Shown piece by piece: positions 8,125-16,411 of a DNA stretch of 64,000 nucleotides. Made by a program: the position numbers and the translations under genes. Below the pieces are notes generated by a model that was given only the letters and a program-made list of their open reading frames with translations, had not been told where the DNA came from and searched no databases. The stretch is from Bacteroidales bacterium (GTDB lineage Bacteria > Bacteroidota > Bacteroidia > Bacteroidales > VadinHA17), in NCBI GenBank assembly GCA_021371855.1, contig JAJFVL010000007.1, forward strand, positions 1 through 64,000, written 5' to 3'. The number at the start of each line of letters is the position of its first letter. The stretch's first letter is position 1.

Positions 8125-9420
8125 TTAATTGTTTCTTAGTTCCATTCCTGATAACATTTTCTCATAATTTATTACAACATAGAACATAAATAGTGTAATT
8201 ATTGAGCAACATATCACCTCAATTACTACATAGAGTCTGAGAAAAGAGTCAAAAGACAAATTATTGAAAAAGAATAAAGATAAAATTGACAAAAAATAAA
8301 AAAGTTGCCAGGCGCTTAAAAGCTTTATCTTTTTCAGGGATATAAAAATACTGCTGAATGAGGCTACTATAAAATTGAAAGCAAAGGCCCAAACTAAGAT
8401 TTTTGATATTGTACCGGAAATCACCCATTCATTGCCGAAAAATATCTTAAATATATCCTCTGCCCAAAACAAAATAATGGTTATCTCGAAAAATACGGCA
8501 ACCATAACAAAGTAAAGAATTGAAGTTAAGTCTTTCCGAATGCTGAGATTTGATTTGCTTTTTTCTGAAATCCGCTGAAGTAAAACGTTTGAAATTGAAG
8601 AAGCGATTAATGCTAGAGGAATTGACAACATTAGCTTTGATAAATCAAAATATCCGGTATTTTCAGCCGAATAAAATTTATTAATCATAACTGCCGGCAA
8701 CAGGTAACTGCAAGCGCTCATAAATCCCGGTACTATGTTAAATTTAGGGTATTCTGAATATTTGACTAATACATATTTAATTTTTGTAATGCTGAACAAT
8801 CGAAATGAAAGTCCACTCTTCCTCCCCTGATAAATCGCAGAAATGATGTTTGCAATATGTCCTATAATATCGCCATAAAGGAGTCCATGGGACACTTTGG
8901 CAAACTTAAAGACTATCTGGGCGCCTCCCTCAAAACCCCTTCTTATAAATTTGTTAAGCGAAATGGCAAAAAATCTTTTTTCACGTACAAGCCAATAGTT
9001 AATACTCTGATAAGTGCCAAGCAGGAAAGTACCAAGAGGAACAAAATACAAATAATCCGAGTAAGTTTCAGACAGGTTTAACCATTGAGCAATTTTTGAT
9101 TTCCAGCAAATAATGAACAACAGTAATAGAATATTAAGTATCAGATTTAACAGTATTGTAAGGAAAAAAACAGCAGCTGCTTCTTTGTTTTTCTTTGGCA
9201 GGATAATAGCCAGCTCATATCTGAAAGACGATATTACAAGCAATATCCCAACCAGGCTCAGGTAAACTGAATAAGCACCAAACGTTTCCGGAGAAAAAAA
9301 TCTTCGTAATACGGGTTGGAGTAGAATTGGGATCAGCTGCGCCAATGCTGTTCCTGAAATGAGAATTGAGGTATTCCGAATTAATTCGGAGTCAGGAAGA
9401 TGTAAGAGAGAATGCTTCAA
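8125..9420 (-). CDS. Polysaccharide flippase (Wzx/MOP superfamily), copy 1
   Basis: 431 residues with about twelve to fourteen membrane helices and the typical N-terminal segment ISGTALAQLIPILLQPVLRRFF then FGAYSVYLSLVGILLVISSFRYE, as in the RfbX/Wzx branch of the MOP exporters. It would move undecaprenyl-linked repeat units across the inner membrane. The start is TTG at 9420; there is no in-frame ATG near it, and the sequence just upstream is a repeat array, so the true 5' end is uncertain. It is one of two flippases in the window (the other is at 24973-26223). Confidence 0.8.
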   Translation of the reverse strand: MKHSLLHLPDSELIRNTSILISGTALAQLIPILLQPVLRRFFSPETFGAYSVYLSLVGILLVISSFRYELAIILPKKNKEAAAVFFLTILLNLILNILLLLFIICWKSKIAQWLNLSETYSDYLYFVPLGTFLLGTYQSINYWLVREKRFFAISLNKFIRRGFEGGAQIVFKFAKVSHGLLYGDIIGHIANIISAIYQGRKSGLSFRLFSITKIKYVLVKYSEYPKFNIVPGFMSACSYLLPAVMINKFYSAENTGYFDLSKLMLSIPLALIASSISNVLLQRISEKSKSNLSIRKDLTSILYFVMVAVFFEITIILFWAEDIFKIFFGNEWVISGTISKILVWAFAFNFIVASFSSIFISLKKIKLLSAWQLFYFLSILSLFFFNNLSFDSFLRLYVVIEVICCSIITLFMFYVVINYEKMLSGMELRNN

Positions 9421-9429
9421 AGAGGTGAT

Positions 9430-9629
9430 GTTGGAAGATTGGAAAAATGGAAGATTGGAATGTTGGAAGAATGGAAGAATGGAAGGTTGGAAAAATGGAA
9501 TGTTGGAATGTCGGAAGGATGGAAGAGTGGAAAAATGGAAGATTGGAAGGTTGGAAGGTTGGGATGGATTCAGTAACCCCTCTATTCCTCTATTCCACTA
9601 TTCCACTATTCCATTATTCCACTATTCCT
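9430..9629. repeat. Degenerate GGAAnnTT/ATGG short tandem array with inverted partner
   Basis: Positions 9430-9568 consist of variants of TTGGAAGA, ATGGAAGA and ATGGAATG units of 8-9 bases. Positions 9577-9629 hold the same kind of unit in the opposite orientation (CTATTCCACTATTCCATTATTCC). The two blocks could fold back on each other. Open frames run through the array in several frames only because it lacks stop codons; I do not call them genes. The same repeat family recurs at 10037-10105 and 12104-12138. Confidence 0.8.
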
Positions 9630-9637
9630 TCTTTTCT

Positions 9638-10041
9638 TTATTCCAGAACATCCGCCCAATTACCTTCATTGGATTTTTTTTGAACAGATTTGATTAATTG
9701 AATTAGTTCATTTTCTATTTTATAATGAAGTTCATCTAATTGTTCGAACTCCTTTTTTGTTATCTGTGAAGCAGCAAGAAAGCTACAAATGCAGGAATGA
9801 TATTCGCTACTGGAGCCTAATGCAATATATAGGAAATGAATATATTCCTTAACACTTCGTCGTGAATATCCCTCTGCAATATTTCGATTAATGCTATGAG
9901 AAGAATCTATACAATTACCTGCAGTTTTTTCAACTCAAAAGGAAAGTCTGATAAGATTTTACATGTCAGAACATAAAGATCAACAGCGTCATTCCATACC
10001 CTTAACTGCTTGAACCCTCTATTGATATTTCTTCTTTCCAT
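9638..10041 (-). pseudogene. Four-helix-bundle protein (23S rRNA IVS-type family), frameshifted
   Basis: The minus-strand ATG at 10041 opens MERRNINRGFKQLRVWNDAV, the start typical of the four-helix-bundle (IVS-encoded S23-like) family. That frame stops after about 45 codons. The -1 frame continues KTAGNCIDSSHSINRNIAEG, then YSRRSVKEYIHFLYIALGSS, and ends at a TAA at 9638. The break lies at a run of six A on the minus strand (plus positions 9927-9932); one more A would restore a 134-residue protein. So this is a one-base deletion, an assembly error or, less likely, programmed slippage. It is flanked on both sides by the repeat arrays. No function is established for this family. Confidence 0.8.
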
Positions 10042-10105
10042 CATTCCATGATTCCATCAATCTATTCTTCCATTATCCCATTCCTCCACTATTCCATTAT
10101 TCCGC
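10037..10105. repeat. ATTCCAT-type short tandem array
   Basis: Units such as ATTCCATG, ATTCCATC, ATTCCACT and ATTCCATT run from 10037 to 10105. They overlap the start codon of the four-helix-bundle pseudogene on one side and the last codons of the WecA-like gene on the other. It is the same repeat family as 9430-9629. Confidence 0.75.
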
Positions 10106-11105
10106 GATCCCCTTTCCCTTTTCCAAATGGCACTCTCCTATCCACTTGTTTTGTTATAAGATAAAGCAATAACAGGGTTATAAGAAAGAGGGGAATTTGT
10201 AAAAATTTTATCTCACGGTAAATTAATATCATAACCACTATAAACACATTAATGATTATTAAGCATAGATCTACCTGCAAATGTGAAAAACCAGCCTGAA
10301 CTATCCTTTGATAGGCATGCTTTCTGTGTGCCTCGCTCAGTTTTTCCCCATTTCGCCATCTCCTGAATAATGTAAATGTGGCATCAAACCAGAAAGGAGA
10401 TGATAGCATGATCCAGTTAAGAATGGAAAATTGATAATTGTTATGAAAATAAATACCTAAAACAACAAGGATAAAACCAAGTTGTGTACTACCCACATCG
10501 CCCATGAAAATCTTTGCTTTTGGCCAGTTCCAGAATATAAATCCTGAAATACATGCAACTAACAAGATGTTAATGATACTACCAGAAAGAAAATACATAA
10601 TCAGACAAATAGTAACTGCTTCCAATGATGCGAATCCATCAACTCCATCCATAAAATTAAACAGATTGATAAACCAGACCATTCCGACAACTGCCAAAGG
10701 ATATATAAGGAAGATGTAATTTAAATCTATCCCTGGAGTAATTATCTGACGAAGGCCTCCCAAAAAGATAAAAGCAGAAATTGCAGTAGCAAAATGAAAG
10801 CAAAGACGGATAAAAGGTTTCAATCCTACCAGATCGTCTATAAAGCTGACAATCGTCAATAATACACCGCTTAAAAGAGCAAAATAAAGGCCTTTTTCAA
10901 TCAGGCCAGAAAAGAATAAAATTGAGATTCCGATATACCAGGTAATCACAATTGCCAATCCACCTCCAAGAGGTGTTGGAACAACATGTAAACTTCTTTC
11001 GTTTGGAATGCTGACAATCTTTTTTCTAAAAGCAAAATATCTTATTATGTATGTTAATAAGAATGAGCAAAATCCAAGGGATATGATTAATAGTGTAGTT
11101 TTCAA
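10089..11105 (-). CDS. Polytopic phosphoglycosyltransferase (WecA/WbpL-like, GT4/MraY superfamily)
   Basis: 338 residues with about ten membrane helices. Family motifs are visible in order: SFIDDLVGLKPFIRL (metal-binding aspartates), FNFMDGVDGFAS, MGDVGSTQLGF and the cytoplasmic loop SEAHRKHAYQR. Such enzymes transfer a HexNAc-1-phosphate (for WbpL, the 6-deoxy sugars FucNAc or QuiNAc) to undecaprenyl phosphate and start repeat-unit synthesis. The start is TTG at 11105. The last residues (GKGDRGIME) and the stop are encoded by the adjacent short-repeat array. With the epimerase at 11218 and the FlaA1/CapD-type dehydratase at 39324 it looks like a WbpM-WbpV-WbpL set. Confidence 0.85.
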   Translation of the reverse strand: MKTTLLIISLGFCSFLLTYIIRYFAFRKKIVSIPNERSLHVVPTPLGGGLAIVITWYIGISILFFSGLIEKGLYFALLSGVLLTIVSFIDDLVGLKPFIRLCFHFATAISAFIFLGGLRQIITPGIDLNYIFLIYPLAVVGMVWFINLFNFMDGVDGFASLEAVTICLIMYFLSGSIINILLVACISGFIFWNWPKAKIFMGDVGSTQLGFILVVLGIYFHNNYQFSILNWIMLSSPFWFDATFTLFRRWRNGEKLSEAHRKHAYQRIVQAGFSHLQVDLCLIIINVFIVVMILIYREIKFLQIPLFLITLLLLYLITKQVDRRVPFGKGKGDRGIME

Positions 11106-11217
11106 TTGATCTGTTGATTAATAAAGGCTTAGCAAGCTTTAGAATAAACTAATAATGATAAAATCAACTTCAACATATTAATGATATGTCAAAGGAGAAT
11201 AAAATTTTTTATGCAGA

Positions 11218-12090
11218 CTATCGGAATTTTTTATATGATAAAACCATTCTTTTTATCCCCTCTTCCGTTGAAAAAGGAGGTTCGTAATCTAATATTTCTT
11301 TTGTCTTATTGTTATCAAATTCAAGCGAACCAAATAGTCTGTCAAAAATCCGGGGGACAAAGAAGTTGCCGATTCTGATAAAAATCCCAGGTAATTTAAA
11401 CAGAACATTTTTTTTTCCAAGATATTTTGAAAGATATTTAACCAGTTCAGTTGTGGAAATAGAATTTTCGTCCATTGCAATAAATATTCCAGTGGACCTC
11501 AATTCAATTATTCTGTCAATAAATCCAACTAAGTTTTCAGAATATGTAAAATTTTTTCTATTATAAATTTTCCCGAGAGGCAAAACAGGAAATGTATCAA
11601 CAAGCCTGATAATGTTCAACATATTCGCCTTTACTCCCTCCCCATAAACAAGGGGTGTACGAATTATTGATACTTTAAAATTGGAATCTTCTAATTTATT
11701 GAGACCGATTTCCGCTTCATATTTGCTCTTCCCATATGCATCAACCGGGAAACATCCGGAATTTTCATTCCTTAATCCCGGACCAGAGACAAAATCCCCA
11801 TAAACCTTACATGTGCTTAAAAAAACAAATTGTTTCACACCCTCTTTTTTTGCTTGCTCTGCAACCAGCAGACAAAGATCCCTGTTGATTTTAAAATACT
11901 CATATTCAGGTGTTTTATTTGACTTATGAACGATTGCTGCCAGATGTAAAACAACATCATACCTGCTAAAATCAATATTCTCAGGTAAGTTTTCACGCAA
12001 AGAGATCTCATCAACATCTTTATATTTTGAAAACTTTCGAAAATTTGCACCGATAAAACTATTAGCGCCGGTTATCAGGACTTTAACCAT
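11218..12090 (-). CDS. NAD-dependent epimerase/reductase (extended SDR, WbpV/WbpK-like)
   Basis: About 290 residues. The Rossmann motif GANSFIGANF is at the N terminus, with FLSTCKVYGDF and the catalytic YGKSK further on. The ATG at 12090 (MVKVLITGANS) is used; the longer open frame to 12186 is repeat-derived and would precede the Rossmann strand with 32 unrelated residues. SDR genes next to WecA/WbpL-type transferases usually reduce or epimerise UDP-4-keto-6-deoxy-HexNAc to give UDP-FucNAc or UDP-QuiNAc, and that is the most likely role. The C-terminal segment is family-typical in length. The 112 bases between it and the transferase show nothing I can name. Confidence 0.75.
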   Translation of the reverse strand: MVKVLITGANSFIGANFRKFSKYKDVDEISLRENLPENIDFSRYDVVLHLAAIVHKSNKTPEYEYFKINRDLCLLVAEQAKKEGVKQFVFLSTCKVYGDFVSGPGLRNENSGCFPVDAYGKSKYEAEIGLNKLEDSNFKVSIIRTPLVYGEGVKANMLNIIRLVDTFPVLPLGKIYNRKNFTYSENLVGFIDRIIELRSTGIFIAMDENSISTTELVKYLSKYLGKKNVLFKLPGIFIRIGNFFVPRIFDRLFGSLEFDNNKTKEILDYEPPFSTEEGIKRMVLSYKKFR

Positions 12091-12103
12091 GTTGGTTTGT
12101 GAA

Positions 12104-12138
12104 ATGATGGAATTATGGAAGAATGGAAAAATGGAATT
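12104..12138. repeat. ATGGAAnn short repeat block
   Basis: ATGGAATT, ATGGAAGA, ATGGAAAA and ATGGAATT units lie between the SDR gene and the GT2 gene. It is the same family as the arrays at 9430-9629 and 10037-10105. It just reaches the stop codon of the GT2 gene. Confidence 0.65.
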
Positions 12139-12928
12139 ATGAAGTTGCAGCCTTTTTATGAGCAGAATGATTACCAAAAAATTCAAACAGTTTTAAAAAA
12201 TATTTTGAATATATATTCAGGTAATTTGTTCTTATTCCATTTTCTTTACAGGCTTTGGCAATCTCCTTATTCAGAGTGAAATTACTACAGATTGATTTAT
12301 TGCTTACCCCACCTGTTCTCATCGATACAAAAAGCATTTCAAGGTATTTGTATTTAATTTTATTAACATATAAGAAACGAATCAGCAGTTCATAATCAGC
12401 TGCGATTTTATAATCCGTTTTATAGTAACCCAGTTTATCAAATAACTCTCTTTTTACATAAAAGCTCGGATGAGCCGGCATAAACCCGAATTTGAATTTA
12501 GCCGGATTGAAATGTTTTGATGAATAATACCTGACTATCTTTGAAGTCTTTTCAGGATCCACAAATTGCACATCCCCAAAAGCAGCATCGATCTCATTTT
12601 CCTCAAATGCCAAAGCAACTCTTTCGATAACATTATTATCATAAAAAAAATCATCGGAATTTAATATCCCGATGATGTCCCCGGATGCGAGTCTTATACC
12701 TTTGTTGATTGCATCATAAGTACCGTTATCCGGTTCTGAAATAAATTTTGAAATACTCTTACCAAAAGAGCTAACTATTTCAGTTGTACCATCATAAGAG
12801 GCATTATCTATAATGATATATTCAATATGAGGATAGTTCTGGTTTAAAACTGACTTAATGGTATCAAAGATAGTTTTCGCGCTATTATTTGAAACGGTTA
12901 TAATTGAAACCAATGGTGTTGCAAACAT
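12137..12928 (-). CDS. Glycosyltransferase family 2 (WcaE-like)
   Basis: 263 residues. The N-terminal GT-A domain reads PLVSIITVSNNSAKTI, EYIIIDNASYDGT, SEPDNGTYDAINKGI and GILNSDDFF (DxD-type metal site). A C-terminal acceptor part has AADYELLIRF, matching the ED-type catalytic region of this GT2 branch. It resembles WcaE/SpsA-type enzymes that add a sugar to a lipid-linked oligosaccharide. It shares one base with the end of the upstream polymerase-like gene (12928), so the two are coupled. Confidence 0.85.
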   Translation of the reverse strand: MFATPLVSIITVSNNSAKTIFDTIKSVLNQNYPHIEYIIIDNASYDGTTEIVSSFGKSISKFISEPDNGTYDAINKGIRLASGDIIGILNSDDFFYDNNVIERVALAFEENEIDAAFGDVQFVDPEKTSKIVRYYSSKHFNPAKFKFGFMPAHPSFYVKRELFDKLGYYKTDYKIAADYELLIRFLYVNKIKYKYLEMLFVSMRTGGVSNKSICSNFTLNKEIAKACKENGIRTNYLNIYSKYFLKLFEFFGNHSAHKKAATS

Positions 12929-15060
12929 TATAGAACCTTGGTTATGGCGTTTTTGCTTTGAATTGAGTTAATAAAGAAGGGTAAAATAACAAAGAATCCC
13001 ATAAGCGGAGGATCAAATGGTGAACCTCCGCTGAAAAATGTAAAAATAAAGGCAATCAGAAAACTAAAAAGGAAGATCGGATAATCTAATAGATATCTGA
13101 AGTATATTCTGAAGATCTGGAAGATGAAGATAGCGTAAATGAACAATCCCAACAATCCTGAATACAACAATACATGAAGGAAAGGATTATGCGGGTAATC
13201 ACTTTTTGATTTATCCTGATCAAAACAGTAACCGTACCAGTTCAGAAAGTTAAAACCTCCTCCAATAATCTTTTGTTTCCAGTTATACTCCTTCAAAAAA
13301 ATCTCATAAGCAAATTTCCAAAGTACATTTCGTTTATCGCCTCTGTATGCATCAGTTTTGTCATATTTAAGATCTGATCGAAAAGCATGATAAGTAGTAT
13401 CTTCTGATACAAGCCTTGCAATCCAATTCCTAACCGGATCCTGATCCAGATTTTTATCAAGGATCTCCATGAATGTCACCAGCCCTGATAATGACAAATC
13501 TGCACTGGAAATAATCCTCTGATCAGGGCGTAAAAATCCATTGGTGGTAGAATGTATCCTGCCAATTGTTTTCCTTGAATCACAATTTAAATTTAGATCT
13601 CGCGGAGCAATCTTCGATATACTTTTGATTTCAGGATATGCAAAAATCACGAATCCTTTTAAATTTGAGAAATTCTTTACATTACCTTTATTCATGTACA
13701 GATCGAAATCAACAGTACCGTTTTTACATGAAAGAGGCAGTTCAAGTTTTTTCCATACACCCTTGTCCTTCATTTCATAGAACTTATCCGACTCACCGTG
13801 GACATCACCTATTGCTCTGAATGCGACTCCGTCTCCGTTAAAATTCTGCGAAACATAACAATATATTGAACTTAAAATTGAATCCCTGTCATGAGTCTGT
13901 TGAGTGAAAATCGGAAGGAACAGGTAGGAATGATGAGATGATGCAAAGCCTAAGCAGGTACTGTCAAGCAAATATCCTTTAGAATCACCTGGAACTATGT
14001 TCACTCCTTTCCCGTCATTTATTCTGACTACCTTATAATTTCCTGATCCTGCCATTGCTTCAGGATCTTTTGGATCAAAAACAGGATGCCACAAGAAATT
14101 ATATACATCATCATCTGATAGATCATTCCTCAGAAAACTGACATATCTGCTAACATTTTGACTGATAAGATTCTTGGTGTAAGTAACATTCTGTACTCCA
14201 ATGATTTTCAGGAGATTATTTTTAAAATATACTGAAGTACTTATAATTAAAAAGTATCCGCCAATAAGTGAAATAGTAAATGTCAGGAAATATAATCTTA
14301 AATTCTTTCCTAAAAGTCGAAGTTTGTGGTTCTTCCAGAAAACTGAAGTCAGCTGCAGAAGGAAAATCAGGCTGAAAATAAGAATGAATATAAAAGCGCC
14401 TCTTTTAGAACCTGACAGCAAGATGCATATTGAAAAAATATATAATAGAAGGTTGAAAGCTAAAAATTTCTTTTTAGAAATTATATCTGATGACAAAACA
14501 AGGATGGAAATAGTTCCAAAAAAAACAGGTAATAAAGCAAAGTTTCTGTCTACAACCAGCCTGTCGGGATTTACATACGTTTCATAATAATACTCCGCAT
14601 AAGATGATGTATATAAAATGTATTGGATTCTTTGTAATGCCACGATCAACCCGAAAACTATCAGTAAAATGTAGAATATTGAACAGAATTGTTTGAATTC
14701 GGACTGATTTTTAATTGTGACATACAGAAACAGGAACAAAGAAAAGAGAATCAATGCATTAAATATATCTTTAATTACAAGAAGGTATATTTTGTCTGAA
14801 AAAACAGCTGAAAGGATCAGGATGCCAAATAGTATCAGTGCAACAGGCATGCTTTTTACCATTCTCATAAACGCAGGAATGATCTCTTTCCCCCTGGATA
14901 TCAGTAAAAAGATCCATAAAACTCCGAAAAGCAAAAGAAATGGAAACTTCAAAAAAGGAATTGATGCTCTATAAAGGAACAGGATGATGCAAAAAGCAAT
15001 TGCTGAAATTACAATAACACTTGCCTTTTTATTTGATATATAATCAGATACAACTGACAT
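12928..15060 (-). CDS. O-antigen ligase-like membrane protein with a large periplasmic insert
   Basis: About 710 residues, far longer than the usual 400-450. Ten or more membrane helices in two blocks flank a hydrophilic insert of roughly 270 residues. The family loop is seen late (IIGGGFNFLNWYGY, then YPHNPFLHVLLYSGLLGLF). The insert contains alternating strands such as VWKKLELPLSCKNGTVDFDL and LKGFVIFAYPEIK, which suggest a beta-sandwich, perhaps a glycan-binding module. The ATG at 15060 (MSVVSDY) is chosen; the alternative 15078 is a TTG. It overlaps the upstream aminotransferase gene by 17 bases. It may be a polymerase or a ligase; the insert suggests recognition of glycan or cell wall. 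Confidence 0.7.
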   Translation of the reverse strand: MSVVSDYISNKKASVIVISAIAFCIILFLYRASIPFLKFPFLLLFGVLWIFLLISRGKEIIPAFMRMVKSMPVALILFGILILSAVFSDKIYLLVIKDIFNALILFSLFLFLYVTIKNQSEFKQFCSIFYILLIVFGLIVALQRIQYILYTSSYAEYYYETYVNPDRLVVDRNFALLPVFFGTISILVLSSDIISKKKFLAFNLLLYIFSICILLSGSKRGAFIFILIFSLIFLLQLTSVFWKNHKLRLLGKNLRLYFLTFTISLIGGYFLIISTSVYFKNNLLKIIGVQNVTYTKNLISQNVSRYVSFLRNDLSDDDVYNFLWHPVFDPKDPEAMAGSGNYKVVRINDGKGVNIVPGDSKGYLLDSTCLGFASSHHSYLFLPIFTQQTHDRDSILSSIYCYVSQNFNGDGVAFRAIGDVHGESDKFYEMKDKGVWKKLELPLSCKNGTVDFDLYMNKGNVKNFSNLKGFVIFAYPEIKSISKIAPRDLNLNCDSRKTIGRIHSTTNGFLRPDQRIISSADLSLSGLVTFMEILDKNLDQDPVRNWIARLVSEDTTYHAFRSDLKYDKTDAYRGDKRNVLWKFAYEIFLKEYNWKQKIIGGGFNFLNWYGYCFDQDKSKSDYPHNPFLHVLLYSGLLGLFIYAIFIFQIFRIYFRYLLDYPIFLFSFLIAFIFTFFSGGSPFDPPLMGFFVILPFFINSIQSKNAITKVL

Positions 15061-16261
15061 TGTTATATGAATCTGCAAGAGTTTTTACAACAAAATCGAC
15101 CATTTCAGAGGTCATTTGGGGGTAAATCGGTAATGATATCTCTCCTTTGTAGCAATTGTATGCATTTGGGTAATCATCAATCCTGTACCCTGAATCAGAG
15201 AAATATTTCAGCATTGGCAGGGGAATAAAATGAACATTCACCGAGACATCTTTCTTTGATATTTTCTCAATTAATCTATCTCTTTGGTTTTCCGTAAAAC
15301 CGGCTATTCGAAGTGCAAAAACATGATATGAGGATTCTTTGTCCTGATTTTTAAGAGTTGGTGTTATTGCCCAGGAATATTGGCGGAGCCTATCAAGATA
15401 TTGCATAGCGACTCGTTTCCTTTCAATAAGAAGTTGATCTTTGTACTTCCTTATCTGAGCCAGACCAAGAGCAGCACATACATCAGGCATATTCATTTTA
15501 AAACCAAGAAGTACAATATCATAACGCCATCCTCCAACTTTACTTTTAGAATAAGCATCTTTTGTTTGGCCGTTAAGTGTCATCAATCTCATTTTTGCAT
15601 AGACATCACTTTCAGAAAATGACTTTGGAAGAGATATACATATTGCTCCCCCTTCTGCAGTAGTAACATTTTTAACTGCATGAAATGAGAAAACCGATAA
15701 ATCAGCTATAGAGGCAGATGGTTTATTTTTATAAACAGCACCAAGAGAATGAGCTGCGTCGCTGAGTAAAAGGATTCTGCCCAGCTTCATCTGCTCTTCG
15801 TTCTGCGGATTAAAGGAGGATTTAATCTCAGGAGATGAAATAAGATCCAGTAATTCCTGGTAATCGCATGGAAGACCGGCAATATCAACAGGAATAATAG
15901 CTTTAGTAAATTTAGTTATAGCTTTCTTTACTGAATCAACATTAATGTTGAAATCAGGATTCACATCTGCCATTACCGGCTTCGCCCCAAGGTGAATAAC
16001 CGCGAGAGCTGTAGCTGCATAAGTGTAAGCAGGTATAATTACTTCATCACCCGGTCCAATACCAAACCAATGCATGGCCAGCATTAAACCTGATGTTGCT
16101 GAATTTACACATAATGCATATTTTACTGAAGCTAATTTGGCAGTTTCTGATTCCAGTAATTTTACTTTAGGACCAGTAGTAATCCATCCAGATTGCAGGG
16201 TATCCTGCACTTCTTCAAGAACATCCTTATCTATATAAGGAGGGGAAAATGCTATTTTCAT
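15044..16261 (-). CDS. UDP-4-amino sugar aminotransferase (ArnB/PglE/PseC-like, DegT family)
   Basis: 405 residues, PLP-dependent. Visible are SGWITTGPKVKLLE, CVNSATSGLMLAM, DEVIIPAYTYAATA, LLLSDAAHSLGA and the Schiff-base lysine in VFSFHAVKNVTTAEGGA. The FHAVKN-TTAEGGA form is that of ArnB/PglE-type enzymes that aminate C4 of UDP-4-keto-6-deoxy-HexNAc or pentose. A FlaA1/CapD-type dehydratase that could make its substrate is encoded at 39324. It could equally be a WbpE-type 3-aminotransferase, as a WlbA/WbpB-like dehydrogenase is at 26250. The 150 bases upstream of it show no gene or clear promoter. Confidence 0.8.
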   Translation of the reverse strand: MKIAFSPPYIDKDVLEEVQDTLQSGWITTGPKVKLLESETAKLASVKYALCVNSATSGLMLAMHWFGIGPGDEVIIPAYTYAATALAVIHLGAKPVMADVNPDFNINVDSVKKAITKFTKAIIPVDIAGLPCDYQELLDLISSPEIKSSFNPQNEEQMKLGRILLLSDAAHSLGAVYKNKPSASIADLSVFSFHAVKNVTTAEGGAICISLPKSFSESDVYAKMRLMTLNGQTKDAYSKSKVGGWRYDIVLLGFKMNMPDVCAALGLAQIRKYKDQLLIERKRVAMQYLDRLRQYSWAITPTLKNQDKESSYHVFALRIAGFTENQRDRLIEKISKKDVSVNVHFIPLPMLKYFSDSGYRIDDYPNAYNCYKGEISLPIYPQMTSEMVDFVVKTLADSYNNVSCI

Positions 16262-16411
16262 TCAATTTGATTTAATAATAGTTCATTATCAAAAGTTGAC
16301 ATTAAATTTTAATCTATTCTTTAAAATGATTCATAATTGCAAAGAATTAAAACTTAAACAATTAATAATCAGTGGATTTTAAGTCCAGCAAGGATCCATT
16401 AGTTAAAACAC

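Noticed and set aside
9359..9697. Open frames of 78-112 codons over the repeat array
   Set aside because: They consist of repeat-derived residues (WKNGRMEGWKNG type) with no family features, and exist only because the repeat lacks stop codons.
9927..9932. Programmed frameshift in the four-helix-bundle gene
   Set aside because: A six-A run could allow slippage, but no stimulatory structure was recognised, and one-base loss in a homopolymer is the simpler explanation. Kept as pseudogene.
12091..12186. N-terminal extension of 32 residues for the SDR gene
   Set aside because: It is encoded by the repeat block and comes before the Rossmann strand; the ATG at 12090 is the better start.
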